Source: Paenibacillus tianjinensis (GTDB lineage: Bacteria; Bacillota; Bacilli; Paenibacillales; Paenibacillaceae). From it: a stretch of DNA of 64,000 nt. This document shows, in pieces, positions 16,277 to 25,512 of the stretch. The DNA is taken from contig NZ_CP070969.1 in assembly GCF_017086365.1 (NCBI RefSeq), positions 3,782,001-3,846,000 on the forward strand, written 5' to 3'. Numbering within the stretch: the first letter of the stretch is position 1; every line of letters starts with the position of its first letter. Made by a program: the position numbers and the translations under genes. The notes beneath the pieces are model-generated. The model had not been told where the DNA came from. It saw only the letters and a list, made by a program, of their open reading frames with translations, and searched no databases.

Positions 16277-17113
16277 ATGATTCTGCTGATCATTATTTTT
16301 GTTAGTCTCGTTACCGCTACAGTTGTCTTTTGGCAAATTCCGTACTCCAAAACCAAGGCTGAATTCCAAAAATTAGCCTCCGGTTTGCTCAAGGATGCAC
16401 CAAGTGCGTCGAATAAAGTATTCACCAAGGAGGATTGGGCTGCGCTGCCGCCGCCTGTCCGGAAGTATTTTGAAACCGCCGGATTTACCGGAATTCCCCA
16501 GATGTCCTCGATGAAAGCCGTCTTCCGTAAGGTTGATTTCATCCTGAGCCCACGCAAGCCGGCTATCACCATAGACTACACCCAATACAACTTCATAGAT
16601 CAGCCCGCCAGAATAGCCTTTATTGACACTTCGATGTATGGTGTCCCTTTTCAGGGACTGGATTCCTATGTAGGGGGTGAAGGCGGCATGAAGGGCGTTC
16701 TCGGCAAGACATTTACTCTATTTAACCAGCGTGGCGGGGAAATGGATCAGGCGAGTCTGGTCACCTTTCTGTCAGAGGTTATGCTGCTGCCAAGCGCTGC
16801 ACTGCAAAGCTACATTACCTGGAAGAGGGTAGATGATCTGCATGCGGAAGCTACTATTTCCCGTTACGGCATTACAGCCAGCGGAATATTCAGTTTTCGC
16901 GAGAACGGGGAATGCAGCTCTTTCACGACAGAAGACCGCACGGCCATCGGGATGGATGGTTCAAAACAAAAGGTGAAATGGACCGCCTACATGGATAACT
17001 ACAGAATAATCGGTGGCGTCCGGCAGCCCACTCACCTAAAAGCGGTATGGCATTATGAACAAGGAGATCTTGTGTACTTTGACAGTGACAATCTCCATTT
17101 AGAATACCGTTAA
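16277..17113 (+). CDS. DUF6544 family membrane-anchored protein
   Basis: The product has about 278 residues. It begins with a hydrophobic segment (LLIIIFVSLVTATVVFW) that should act as an uncleaved anchor or signal, followed by an extracellular domain with LPPPVRKYFETAGF and a string of beta-rich segments. I recall the PPPVRKYF pattern as DUF6544, which has no known activity. The start at 16277 is preferred to 16253 because AAAAGGAG, lying within the end of the MarR gene, is correctly spaced for it. It is cotranscribed with the MarR gene. Confidence 0.78.
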   Translation: MILLIIIFVSLVTATVVFWQIPYSKTKAEFQKLASGLLKDAPSASNKVFTKEDWAALPPPVRKYFETAGFTGIPQMSSMKAVFRKVDFILSPRKPAITIDYTQYNFIDQPARIAFIDTSMYGVPFQGLDSYVGGEGGMKGVLGKTFTLFNQRGGEMDQASLVTFLSEVMLLPSAALQSYITWKRVDDLHAEATISRYGITASGIFSFRENGECSSFTTEDRTAIGMDGSKQKVKWTAYMDNYRIIGGVRQPTHLKAVWHYEQGDLVYFDSDNLHLEYR

Positions 17114-17120
17114 TCCGCGG

Positions 17121-17678
17121 TTATTGGGCAGTCTCTATATAGTCTTTCACATCGCATAACCATATCATATGATCATTGCCAAGGCCCCAGTAGTCCTGAA
17201 CCGTCTTATACGGCGCCCCGAACTTTCTGAGCCATCGTTGCTGCGCGCGCTTATACCCGCTGTCCAGGCAAAATTGCTGTATCCCCTGCCTCTTAAGCCA
17301 CGCAGCCATGCTTTTAATCAGCGCTGAGCCCACCCCCTGGCCCTGAAACTGCGGCAATACGTATAAACTGCCCAGCTCACCTGTACCATCCAGCTCACCG
17401 CCTGTACATACCCGGATATCCTCTCCACAGGGACCGAAGGAAATGGTCCCGGCTGCTGTACCGTCCAGCTTGGCAAGCATAAACAAGGTGTCCGGGTTGT
17501 CCCCCGAGAGCGAGCTCAGGACAAGCTTGCTTTTCCCCTCAATTTCATGTTGAATATCCTCGCGTAAATCGCCAAGCCCCTCCTGTTCAAAAGCCTCCTT
17601 AATTGAAATTTCAAAAATCCGGGCTGCCGCCTCTTTATCCTCAGGCTTTAGCCTGCTTATGGTCATCTTCATATGCAT
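17121..17678 (-). CDS. GNAT N-acetyltransferase
   Basis: A GNAT-fold protein of about 185 residues. The acetyl-CoA site is LYVLPQFQGQGVGSALIKSM (RxxGxG-type loop QGQGVG) at about 115-135, after the beta strands TAAGTISFG and LGSLYV. Its end KFGAPYKTVQDYWG fits acetyltransferases with unknown small-molecule substrates. GAGGTG lies 9 bases before the ATG at 17678; the GTG at 17690 is part of this ribosome site. The gene converges with DUF6544 at a distance of only seven bases. Confidence 0.85.
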   Translation of the reverse strand: MHMKMTISRLKPEDKEAAARIFEISIKEAFEQEGLGDLREDIQHEIEGKSKLVLSSLSGDNPDTLFMLAKLDGTAAGTISFGPCGEDIRVCTGGELDGTGELGSLYVLPQFQGQGVGSALIKSMAAWLKRQGIQQFCLDSGYKRAQQRWLRKFGAPYKTVQDYWGLGNDHMIWLCDVKDYIETAQ

Positions 17679-17755
17679 GTTCTCAGACACCTCTAACTAA
17701 ATTAAGCTGCTGCTTAAAGTAAGTGTACACAAAATGTATCTGGAGTGTGGAGCTT

Positions 17756-18643
17756 CTAGTTGTTCTGCTCAATTTTTTTCACAACAGGGATCCAAATCTC
17801 ACTTCTGTATGCGGGTGATGATGTATCTTTACTCTCATTCCATAACATCTCCGGGCCTTCCACCAGCTCATAATGTGAGGAAGGGAACCATTCAGAATAG
17901 ATTCTTCCCCAAACGTTTTGCAGTGTATCTGGAAAAGGACCCACGGCTTCAAATACAGCCCAGGTAGCGGCAGGCACCTCAAGCTGCGAGAAGGGCTCTG
18001 GACAATCCAGTGTCGTAGCCACGCCGATATAATGATCCAATTCCCCCTTTTCCTCCATCCGGCCCTCCGGGAAATTCACAGATGCACTGATCATTCCTTG
18101 GGGTTCTATATTGGAGAGAGCTTTAAGCTGGCTGATCATCTCCATATTCAAACTTCCCCACATCGCCGCAATTTCCGGATTTACTCCCTCGAAAATAATC
18201 GGCACTCTTTTATGAAGACCTACAATGCGGAACGCTTCCTTCTCTTCCATACGGTAATTCATTTCATTTCCTCCCTGGACTGTTAATTGAAATATCATCC
18301 GAGGAAAGGCCTTGAGCAGCTGACCGTTCACTCTGGCTTCAGAAGGCGTTACTCCATGAAACAGCTGAAAAGCCTTGGTAAAGGCATCAGGTGAACTGTA
18401 ACCGTAATTGACAGCGATATCGATGACCCTTAAGGAACTATGCTGCAGTTCAAAGGCTGCCAGCGTCAAGCGTCTGCGGCGCACATATTCAGACAGCGGG
18501 ATTCCGGCCAGAAATGAAAACATCCGCTTAAAATGATATTCCGAGCACATCGCCCGCCTTGCTGCTTCCTTATAGTCAATTTCACCCGATAGCTGCCCCT
18601 CAATATAAGTGAGTGCCTTATTCATATCCTCCAGCGGATTCAT
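17756..18643 (-). CDS. AraC-type regulator with GyrI-like effector domain
   Basis: A 295-residue regulator. Two helix-turn-helix motifs of the AraC/XylS type occupy about 8-105 ([18 protein letters not shown] and [20 protein letters not shown]). The C-terminal part, about 120-290, is a GyrI-like/Rob-type small-molecule-binding domain ([22 protein letters not shown]). Such proteins sense drugs or metabolites and activate transport or detoxification genes. AGGAGG precedes the ATG at 18643. Its targets are not evident; the acetyltransferase gene downstream on the same strand is one candidate. Confidence 0.9.
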   Translation of the reverse strand: MNPLEDMNKALTYIEGQLSGEIDYKEAARRAMCSEYHFKRMFSFLAGIPLSEYVRRRRLTLAAFELQHSSLRVIDIAVNYGYSSPDAFTKAFQLFHGVTPSEARVNGQLLKAFPRMIFQLTVQGGNEMNYRMEEKEAFRIVGLHKRVPIIFEGVNPEIAAMWGSLNMEMISQLKALSNIEPQGMISASVNFPEGRMEEKGELDHYIGVATTLDCPEPFSQLEVPAATWAVFEAVGPFPDTLQNVWGRIYSEWFPSSHYELVEGPEMLWNESKDTSSPAYRSEIWIPVVKKIEQNN

Positions 18644-18727
18644 GCAGCTTCCTCCTTTCCTCAAGTCCAGATTAACAAAATCACGCCGCCAGGCTCCGAC
18701 AGTTCGTGCACCGTATTGACGGAATTG

Positions 18728-19285
18728 TCATTGCCGGCTGACCGGTTCCTTCAGCGAAATCTTGTTCAGGAGATCAATGAACTGCTGTTTGCTCTGCGGA
18801 TCTTTATCCAGATTAGTAAACTCCAGAATATATATCACTTTATCCTTGATGGTTACAATCCCGTAGTATGTATTATGAGTTCCGGTCGCGCCGGATGCTG
18901 CGGGCCCGTTATCAGCATCGAGGGTAATTAATCTGCAAACCCCCGCAGGCAGGTTTATTGTTTCATCGTTTATGACCGAGCTGTGATTAGGCAGTGCATG
19001 CTTAAATTCAAAATCAGCTACATATGGACTTGAAGAGATTCGCCCTACTCTTTCACCCCGGTCATTTTTCAGCAAATAATTCATTTGATCCCCCGTATCC
19101 AGCTCCCAGCCAGCAGGCAGCTCCAAGGCAAGAGTAGATAAGTCATACTCATGAACAGCAGCAACCGTAGAGCTAGCTTCCTGATGATCCGCCTGAACGT
19201 CCCCCTCCACACCGAAATTAGAGCACCCGGTCAGGCTTAACAGTAAAGCAATGGTTACAACCATTGTCTTATTGGCTATCTGCAT
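18728..19285 (-). CDS. Putative lipoprotein, 185 residues
   Basis: The N-terminus has a basic start, a hydrophobic run and the lipobox LTGC at about 18-21, so the protein should be lipidated and face outward. The mature part reads as a beta-rich domain (LSTLALELPAGWELDTGD, GIVTIKDKVIYILEFTN), reminiscent of the small PsbP-like or DUF4367-like lipoproteins of bacilli, though I cannot name the family with confidence. GGAGG precedes the ATG. It forms a unit by itself. Confidence 0.75.
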   Translation of the reverse strand: MQIANKTMVVTIALLLSLTGCSNFGVEGDVQADHQEASSTVAAVHEYDLSTLALELPAGWELDTGDQMNYLLKNDRGERVGRISSSPYVADFEFKHALPNHSSVINDETINLPAGVCRLITLDADNGPAASGATGTHNTYYGIVTIKDKVIYILEFTNLDKDPQSKQQFIDLLNKISLKEPVSRQ

Positions 19286-19484
19286 TCCCTTTCATCCTCC
19301 ATTGCTTGTTCTACTTAGGATAATTATCCCATATGAACGTGTGTAGTGCAGCTAAACATTCATCAAGCCTACAAATATTTTAATTTTAACTATGCCAAGA
19401 AAAATACATTTGCATTCTAATTAGATGTATATATAATTAGACTATAATAAAATTAAATATCAGTTAAAATGGAGGATCACAAAA

Positions 19485-19760
19485 ATGAAGAGTAAACTGG
19501 ATAATTTTTTGGACTGTGACCGTAAGCTGCGCAGTTGGCCCGCCAAACGTACCAATCAAAGAATCGTTGTAGAGTATTTAAGTACAAATTTTGCTGATGG
19601 TGTGGAGTATACCGAGGCAGAGGTCAATGAGATTATCAAAGACAATCACACCTTTAATGATCACTGCTTTTTACGGAGAGAGCTGGTTGACAGCCGCCTT
19701 CTGGGCAGAACCTCTGACGGCAGGAAGTACTGGAAAATCCCCCTGCCTGAAGAATCGTGA
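19485..19760 (+). CDS. DUF2087 family protein
   Basis: A 91-residue protein that consists almost wholly of a DUF2087 domain: LRSWPAKRTNQRIVVEYL, TEAEVNEIIKDNHTFNDHCFL, RRELVDSRLLGRTSDGRKYW. The fold is winged-helix-like, and the domain is often attached to ArsR-type or GNAT modules; alone it is of unknown function, perhaps nucleic-acid binding. GGAGG lies 8 bases before the ATG. The AT-rich upstream region contains the 10-bp palindrome TCTAATTAGA near 19417, a possible operator. Confidence 0.85.
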   Translation: MKSKLDNFLDCDRKLRSWPAKRTNQRIVVEYLSTNFADGVEYTEAEVNEIIKDNHTFNDHCFLRRELVDSRLLGRTSDGRKYWKIPLPEES

Positions 19761-19838
19761 TCAGAGCCGCTTCGGTTGAAGGGAACATGCACCCATTCGC
19801 CTAATCCAGCATACATAGTTGGAAGATAGAAGGGCGGG

Positions 19839-20660
19839 ATGCAGATGGGCAACAATATAACCTTTGAGCAGCGGGCAACCTTTCTGGCGGCTGTATGCAG
19901 TCAGACCTATGTGCAATTCAATAATCCCGACGGATCATTCGTGGTGCCGTTTAATTACTCGCTGAAATATACAATTATGGCCAAGTCGGTAGGAAACATC
20001 TGGGAAAGGTTCGGATTCATCCTGGAATCACCAGAGGAAATTATTATTGCCTTTCGGGGAACCAGCTCGACCACCAACTGGATTTCCGACATTATCGCTT
20101 CGCAAAAAAGATTCAAATATATCAAGGAAGACTGCCTGACCCACCGCGGGTTCACCGACATCTATTCTTCAGCCAGGAGTGAGATCATCTCTGTGCTCGA
20201 CGGCTTGCCACCCGGCAAGACCTTAATCATCACCGGCCACAGCCTCGGTGCAGCACTTGCTACCCTTTGTGCAGTCGATGTTGCAGCCAACACTGTCTTC
20301 TCTTCACCCCTGCTGTACACCTATGGTTCACCCCGTGTCGGTGATCCGGCCTTCAAAAAAGCATTCACTATGTATGTACGCAGCAGCTACCGTATCGCCA
20401 ATACCTTTGACGCCGTAACCTATGCTCCCCCGACCATCTATAAGCTGCCCAAACGGGAAAAACGTTACTACTACAGTCATGTTCCGGCGCTCAACACGCT
20501 CACCTTCCAGAATGGCGCTATCGGCCTTAATCACATCATCAGCAGCTATTTTGCAGAGCTCGCCAAGCTAGACCCGGAATTCACCCGGCAATTATGTCAG
20601 TCCAGCCCCGGATTCTGTCCGGTTGCTGTTCCGCCCCCGGTAACAGTCCCTTTATCCTGA
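19839..20660 (+). CDS. Class 3 lipase family protein
   Basis: A 273-residue alpha/beta hydrolase of the fungal-type lipase_3 family. The nucleophile is Ser135 in TGHSLGAALA. The oxyanion region is IIAFRGTSS at about 69-77. The catalytic Asp lies in IANTFDAVTYAPP, and the His is probably in LNHIISSY. No signal peptide is evident, so it may be intracellular or exported unconventionally. The tail is rich in Pro and Val. The start could be 19839 or 19845, since AAGGGCGGG precedes both. No partner genes are nearby. Confidence 0.88.
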   Translation: MQMGNNITFEQRATFLAAVCSQTYVQFNNPDGSFVVPFNYSLKYTIMAKSVGNIWERFGFILESPEEIIIAFRGTSSTTNWISDIIASQKRFKYIKEDCLTHRGFTDIYSSARSEIISVLDGLPPGKTLIITGHSLGAALATLCAVDVAANTVFSSPLLYTYGSPRVGDPAFKKAFTMYVRSSYRIANTFDAVTYAPPTIYKLPKREKRYYYSHVPALNTLTFQNGAIGLNHIISSYFAELAKLDPEFTRQLCQSSPGFCPVAVPPPVTVPLS

Positions 20661-20752
20661 AGAGCAAACCTGCCAAGCTGCCTGGCCGGATAAAAACTGA
20701 TCAGACCAAGGCTTGCCAAATAACCGTTGAAGGGGAGCTGTGTATTATATAA

Positions 20753-20812
20753 AATCCGGATTGCCTGATCCACATCAGCCTTATTTATTGCATTCGTCAG
20801 AAAGCAATCCGG
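20753..20812. repeat. Inverted repeat with possible RNA structure
   Basis: CCGGATTGC at 20756-20764 and GCAATCCGG at 20804-20812 form a perfect 9-bp stem around a 39-base centre. An inner pair, CTGA/TCAG, can extend it. It lies between the 3' ends of the lipase and hydrolase genes. On the minus strand a short ATTTTATAT tract follows, so it could be a weak terminator of the hydrolase gene. Confidence 0.45.
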
Positions 20813-20820
20813 TTTCCAGA

Positions 20821-21702
20821 TCACATGTTATATTTACTGATAAATTTCAATGCCGCTTGACCCGCTTCATCCGGCTGCATCAGCCAGACATAGGCATGCT
20901 CAGAGTTTTCTATACATTCAATCTCATACCGGTCGAGCAGCCCGGCAAAATAATAGAGACTGCTTCGTATTTGCTCATTCGCCCACTCTTTCTCACTGGG
21001 AAGAAACAGTACAGGGCATTTTACGTTCTGGTAGTAGTCTTCGAACTTCACGTCCCAGTATTTTTGAACATACTCGGTTCGCACATGGTTCTTATAGCAG
21101 CAGGTATAACTTCCGTCTTCCAGCTGCTGCAGACTATTTTCGAAGAATATCTGAAAATGTTCATTCCAATACCCTTGCTCTGTCAGTTCTGCACGCTCCG
21201 CGCCGATGTACTCCTCTATGGTTGAAAATACGCGTTCCTGCCTATCCGACAACCCGGCCAGCATCAGCGTTTTCTTCTGTTCAATCTCTGCTGCGGTTCC
21301 GTTAAATAATCCGTACTTACCAAATTCATTATAGATAGCACCCTCGCAGATCAGCGACTGCACAAGTTCCGGATGTGCCGCAGCCAGACTGAGACCAATC
21401 TCAGCCCCCATCGAGCTTCCTATGATATGACAGTGCTCAACCTGCAGCAGCTTCAGTAATAACCATAGATCGTGAGCCATATCCTCGATATGATAACCGG
21501 TCTCCGGCTTATCCGATTTGCCGTGTCCGCGAAAATCAGGTGCAATGATGCTGTACTTCTCTACAAATTGCGGGATAATCCCATTCCACATATGCAAATT
21601 ACCGCCGCTAAAATGAAGAAGCACTACGACTTCTTTATCTTCTTGTAACGAATATCTGACGTTTATGCCGACAGAGCCGAGCTGGATCATTTCCTCAATC
21701 AT
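20821..21702 (-). CDS. Alpha/beta hydrolase
   Basis: A 293-residue alpha/beta hydrolase of the epoxide hydrolase/haloperoxidase style. It shows the oxyanion segment VLLHFSGGN at about 28-36, the conserved DFRGHGKSDKP at about 56-66 and the nucleophile elbow IGSSMGAEIG with Ser at about 97. The catalytic His is likely in ENSEHAYVW near the C-terminus. The cap region, about 130-220, contains an unusually Glu/Tyr-rich helix set. GGAGG precedes the ATG. The substrate is unknown. It lies 28 bases downstream of the histidine phosphatase gene and may be cotranscribed with it. Confidence 0.88.
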   Translation of the reverse strand: MIEEMIQLGSVGINVRYSLQEDKEVVVLLHFSGGNLHMWNGIIPQFVEKYSIIAPDFRGHGKSDKPETGYHIEDMAHDLWLLLKLLQVEHCHIIGSSMGAEIGLSLAAAHPELVQSLICEGAIYNEFGKYGLFNGTAAEIEQKKTLMLAGLSDRQERVFSTIEEYIGAERAELTEQGYWNEHFQIFFENSLQQLEDGSYTCCYKNHVRTEYVQKYWDVKFEDYYQNVKCPVLFLPSEKEWANEQIRSSLYYFAGLLDRYEIECIENSEHAYVWLMQPDEAGQAALKFISKYNM

Positions 21703-21730
21703 GCCTGTGTTCCTCCTATGTTTTGCTTTC

Positions 21731-22327
21731 TCAATATGCTAATTGAATCTCCCATTTCCCGCTGTTGTGCTCAATTTTATGTACGCTTGTGTACGAAGAC
21801 GGGAATGCTTTGGACAGATTCGTCCACTCCAGCTCCCGCACCAGATGATAGACCACATTTATTACACCGCCATGGGTTACGACTAATACATTTTCACGAT
21901 GACTCTGCTCCTCCTGCTCCCGGCACCATTGTTCGAAAGTATTCTTAATCCGCGTATAAAATTCAAGCGGACTCTCCCCGCCCGGGTAACGTTCATCCAT
22001 ACGGAGGCCGGCGAAATATAGACCGGGGTACCGCTCATCGGCGATTTCGTTTGGCATACCTGCAACAACACCATTGTTGGTTTCTCTCCAGTCTCTGCTA
22101 GGCTCCACTGTAAGGCTGAGCTTCGCAGCAATCTCGCCTGCTGTATCCAGCGCCCGGCTGAGGTCACTGCTGACAATCCGGTGTATATTATAGAGTTGCT
22201 TATTATCGTTTAAATAGATCCCCAGCCGTTCCGACTGCCTGTACCCTTCCGCATTCAATCCCCGCTGACTCCAGCCTCCCCGATAACCTTCATCATCCCT
22301 GCCGTGTCTAACCAAATAAATGGACAT
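21731..22327 (-). CDS. Histidine phosphatase family protein
   Basis: A 198-residue protein of the phosphoglycerate-mutase-like branch. The phosphorylated His is in YLVRHGRDD at the N-terminus. The other active-site groups are the Arg in SSDLSRALDTA, the Glu in WRETNNGVVAG and the second His in VVTHGGVINVV. These four residues define the family. Members hydrolyse sugar phosphates, nucleotides or protein phosphate; the choice cannot be made here. GGAGG precedes the ATG. Confidence 0.9.
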   Translation of the reverse strand: MSIYLVRHGRDDEGYRGGWSQRGLNAEGYRQSERLGIYLNDNKQLYNIHRIVSSDLSRALDTAGEIAAKLSLTVEPSRDWRETNNGVVAGMPNEIADERYPGLYFAGLRMDERYPGGESPLEFYTRIKNTFEQWCREQEEQSHRENVLVVTHGGVINVVYHLVRELEWTNLSKAFPSSYTSVHKIEHNSGKWEIQLAY

Positions 22328-22417
22328 CTCTCATCCTCCAAATTCTGTAAACTTGTCTCCGTAAAGATATGTAATTACTGGAAATACGTCTATGATATTT
22401 GCCTCCACCGTGGCATA

Positions 22418-22458
22418 GAAAAAGACAGTCCAAAAGCGCCCTAAGCGTTCTGAACTGC
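22418..22458 (-). terminator. Terminator of the Bce-like exporter operon
   Basis: On the minus strand GCAGTTCAGAACGC pairs imperfectly with GCGCTTTTGGACTGTC and is followed by T5. It lies about 20 bases after the permease stop at 22478. Confidence 0.7.
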
Positions 22459-22477
22459 CCTTATTCACTTCAACTAT

Positions 22478-24418
22478 TTACAACGATTCCCGAATTACCC
22501 GCTTGTAATAGAGTACAGATAGGAATCCGAATATCGAATACAGTACCGTATACAGCAGCATTACCAGAATCATTGGTGTGAGCATCTCGGTTCCGAAGAA
22601 GAACCACCCCGATTTGACTGCGAAATAGCTGTGGCACAGCCCGATGACTAGTGGAATACCGAAGTTGAACAGCTGCTTATACTGGATTCCGCGCAGGAGA
22701 TCACTCTGGGTGAAGCCCAGCTTACGCAGAATGGTATACCCGCTTTTTTCCTCTTCACCCTCGTCCATCTGCTTAAAGTACAGGATACAGCCGGAGGTAA
22801 TCAGGAAGGTCAGACCGAGAAATCCGACAATGAACATCATCATTCCCATGTTGGTCCGCTGGTTTAGCTCGTATTCATACTGGGAGAAGCTTGGTGATTG
22901 CGGTTTCTGGTCCATATAGATTTGATTCGCCGTATCGATCTGTGAGCGGTTGGTCAACTCAATGCCGTAATAATCCGCCACCTCCTGCTTTTTCTGCAGC
23001 TTAGGATTCCGTTCTTGCACCAGTTCCTTAAATACAGTTTCATCTACAATGAAAATTCCACCGCCTTCCCCATAATAGAATGGCAGTACCGGAGTCTCGA
23101 ATATCCCGTTAAGCTGCTGCTTGATCGTGCCATTAACAGTCCGGAACCCCACCTCACCGGTTTTACTGAGTGACATGAATTTTTCCAGCGCACCGCCGTA
23201 GCCTACTATCCGGGTCTCACCCGGTTTCAGTTCCACCCCATCGACTTCACTGTCACTCACTACAGAAGTTGTAAGTACATTATCCCCCGGAGCTGTAAAC
23301 TCCGAATGTTCCATAATCTTTGAAGCATCGACTTCCATCCGAACCGGATGCATATCTATCTCCTTGTACTCAATATGCTTCGCATCCAGGGCCTGTACAA
23401 ATTTCTCCTTCACTGCAGCCCGGGCAAAACCGAAATCATGCGGTGCGCTTTGTTTGGCCGTTGCCTCCGCCGAATAATAAGAGATGTAGCTGAGGGACAA
23501 CAGACCAATCGCCAGCGCCGAGACCGTAGTAATAATCGTCAGCAGCAGCGCGTTTGATTTCATCCGGAACATAATCGAGGAGAGCGACAGCACCTCATTG
23601 ATTGAGAGATACCCCTTTTTGCTCTTGCGGATGGCATTGAACAGGAAGCTGACCGAACCTTTGTAGAACAGATACGTACCGATAATCACAAGAGCGAGGA
23701 TGACAATCATCGCAGTCATGAGTTCGGACATTTCCTTAAATTTGCCGCTGAAGAGCTGAGTTGAAATATAATACCCTGCGGCAATAAAGGTGATGCCCAG
23801 GAGTCCGAGAATGATTTCCCATAGCGGCATTTTGCGGACGCGTGTCTGAGTCGTTGCTCCCGCTTTGAACAGAGATAAAATACTCTGCCCTTTGATGAAC
23901 AGATAGTTCATAAGCATAATCAGCAGGTAGATAGCAGCAAAGACGACGATCGTCCGCACCAGTGCATCAGGGGAGAACCGCAGCTTGGCCATTGCTTCGA
24001 TCTCAAGGATTTTGAACAGGACCATCAGGATCAAACGTGATACAGCAAACCCGGCTGCAATACCGAGAATCATCGATCCGAAATACAGCATCAGGTTCTC
24101 AGCGCTCAGCAGTCTGAAAATCTTCCCTTTGGTCAGTCCGATCAGCTGGAACAGCCCGATCTCCCGGCTGCGCCGCTTGATAAAGATCGTATTGGCATAC
24201 AGCAGGAAGATTGCGACGATCCCCACCAGCAGCACCGAAGACGTGCCGATAGCCGCCCCCCCTTTGACGGAACCCTCAATGTCATCCAGCGCAGGATCGA
24301 ATTGCAGCGTAACGAAGGAGAAATACAGCGCCACACTAAAAATCAGGGCAAAGACATACAGGTAATAGTTTTTAAGATTCTTTTTCAGATTACGGAAAAT
24401 GATAAAGTTCAGGCTCAT
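22478..24418 (-). CDS. BceB-like FtsX-type ABC permease
   Basis: The 646-residue protein has ten predicted membrane helices and a large extracellular domain of about 200 residues between helices seven and eight, as in BceB, VraG and YtsD. It opens with [25 protein letters not shown], typical of the family. Two FtsX domains lie at about 60-190 and 530-640. In known systems the permease binds antimicrobial peptides such as bacitracin complexes and passes the signal to a partner kinase. Its start overlaps the ATPase stop by four bases. The kinase and regulator genes lie at 26462-28152 on the same strand but beyond a deaminase gene. Confidence 0.92.
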   Translation of the reverse strand: MSLNFIIFRNLKKNLKNYYLYVFALIFSVALYFSFVTLQFDPALDDIEGSVKGGAAIGTSSVLLVGIVAIFLLYANTIFIKRRSREIGLFQLIGLTKGKIFRLLSAENLMLYFGSMILGIAAGFAVSRLILMVLFKILEIEAMAKLRFSPDALVRTIVVFAAIYLLIMLMNYLFIKGQSILSLFKAGATTQTRVRKMPLWEIILGLLGITFIAAGYYISTQLFSGKFKEMSELMTAMIVILALVIIGTYLFYKGSVSFLFNAIRKSKKGYLSINEVLSLSSIMFRMKSNALLLTIITTVSALAIGLLSLSYISYYSAEATAKQSAPHDFGFARAAVKEKFVQALDAKHIEYKEIDMHPVRMEVDASKIMEHSEFTAPGDNVLTTSVVSDSEVDGVELKPGETRIVGYGGALEKFMSLSKTGEVGFRTVNGTIKQQLNGIFETPVLPFYYGEGGGIFIVDETVFKELVQERNPKLQKKQEVADYYGIELTNRSQIDTANQIYMDQKPQSPSFSQYEYELNQRTNMGMMMFIVGFLGLTFLITSGCILYFKQMDEGEEEKSGYTILRKLGFTQSDLLRGIQYKQLFNFGIPLVIGLCHSYFAVKSGWFFFGTEMLTPMILVMLLYTVLYSIFGFLSVLYYKRVIRESL

Positions 24419-25170
24419 TGCTGAACACCGCCCAATACACCCTGGGTTTTGATAATGTCGTTGAAGAAGGACTGGCGGGACTCTTCGCCTTTGTTGAGCT
24501 GTGTATAAATCTGTCCGTCACGGATAAAGACCACCCGGCTGCAATAACTGGCCGCTACAGGATCATGGGTAACCATGATGATCGTAGCCTGGCGTTTGCT
24601 GTTCATGTCAGCAAGTTTATTCAACAAATCCGAAGCGGATTTGGAATCCAGCGCTCCCGTAGGCTCATCTGCAAAAATAATGCTCGGCTCATGCACGAAC
24701 GCCCGCGCTGCCGAGGTCCGCTGCTTCTGTCCCCCGGATATTTCCGCCGGATATTTGTTCTGAAGCTCGGAAATCCCCAGCTCCCCGGCCACCTGCTCAA
24801 ACTTTACATGAGCCTCCTTCTTGGAAATCCCGGTAATCGAGAGCGGCAGCAGCACATTTTCTTTGACCGTCAGAGTATCCAGCAGATTATATTCCTGAAA
24901 AATAAATCCGAGATGGTGCTTACGGAACTCTGCCAGCTGCTTCTCCTTCATCCCGGTAAATTCCTTGCCTTCGATCTCAATCGTCCCCTGGCTGACCCGG
25001 TCGATAGAGGATAGAACATTCAGCAGGGTCGTTTTGCCTGACCCGGATGCTCCCATAATGCCGACAAACTCGCCTTTATTCACCTGCAGATCAATTCCCT
25101 TAAGCACTTCCTGCTTGTTAAATTTATTACCATAGGTTTTGTAGATTTTATTGGCTTGCAAAATGACCAT
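24415..25170 (-). CDS. BceA-like ABC ATPase
   Basis: A 251-residue ATPase of the MacB/LolD/BceA class. Walker [10 protein letters not shown] is at about 40-48, the Q-loop is in [13 protein letters not shown], the signature is [15 protein letters not shown], and Walker B is [13 protein letters not shown]. The start at 25170 follows AAGGAG; the open frame to 25242 lacks a ribosome site. It is coupled by ATGA to the permease gene. A perfect palindrome with a BceR-like core lies 77-110 bases upstream of the start and is the likely control site. Confidence 0.93.
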   Translation of the reverse strand: MVILQANKIYKTYGNKFNKQEVLKGIDLQVNKGEFVGIMGASGSGKTTLLNVLSSIDRVSQGTIEIEGKEFTGMKEKQLAEFRKHHLGFIFQEYNLLDTLTVKENVLLPLSITGISKKEAHVKFEQVAGELGISELQNKYPAEISGGQKQRTSAARAFVHEPSIIFADEPTGALDSKSASDLLNKLADMNSKRQATIIMVTHDPVAASYCSRVVFIRDGQIYTQLNKGEESRQSFFNDIIKTQGVLGGVQQ

Positions 25171-25246
25171 GTTCACCCACTCCTTTTCTGTAATTTCATC
25201 ATAAGCGGGATTAGCTTTCTTTTCCTGCGATTCGCCGGACAATATG

Positions 25247-25280
25247 AACGGGCATGTGACATTATTGTCACATGCCCGTT
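25247..25280. promoter_or_regulatory. 15-bp perfect palindrome with BceR-like core
   Basis: Arms of 15 bases flank a TTAT centre. The core TGACA-TTAT-TGTCA fits the form TnACA-N4-TGTnA that I recall for BceR-type operators. It lies between the divergent bceA-like gene (25170) and the deaminase gene (25513). There is no T tract on either side, so it is not a standard terminator. The rest of the 342-base intergenic stretch holds no further gene that I can support. Confidence 0.65.
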
Positions 25281-25512
25281 ATCTAAATAAGGTGGGGAAT
25301 GGGCATACGCCGTAACTGCGGAGAATGATTGGACATCCGGCCTCTGTTGTTCACAGATTCCTTGCGCTATCGCTCCTCCAGCTCCAAACTTCCCCTCCGT
25401 CACTTCTGCCCATTCAGGTAAGGTCAAGTTCCACTAATATAGCTGGTGTGCTATATTCAAAATGTCACATCCTAAATTTACCTGTTAGCAAATCTAATCT
25501 TAGGAGGTTACA

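Noticed and set aside
20597..20824. A 75-codon minus-strand frame overlapping the end of the lipase gene
   Set aside because: No ribosome site and no recognised sequence; most of it lies in the inverted-repeat region and inside another gene.
25247..25280. The 15-bp palindrome as a transcription terminator
   Set aside because: No T tract follows on either strand, and it lies between divergent genes where no terminator is needed.
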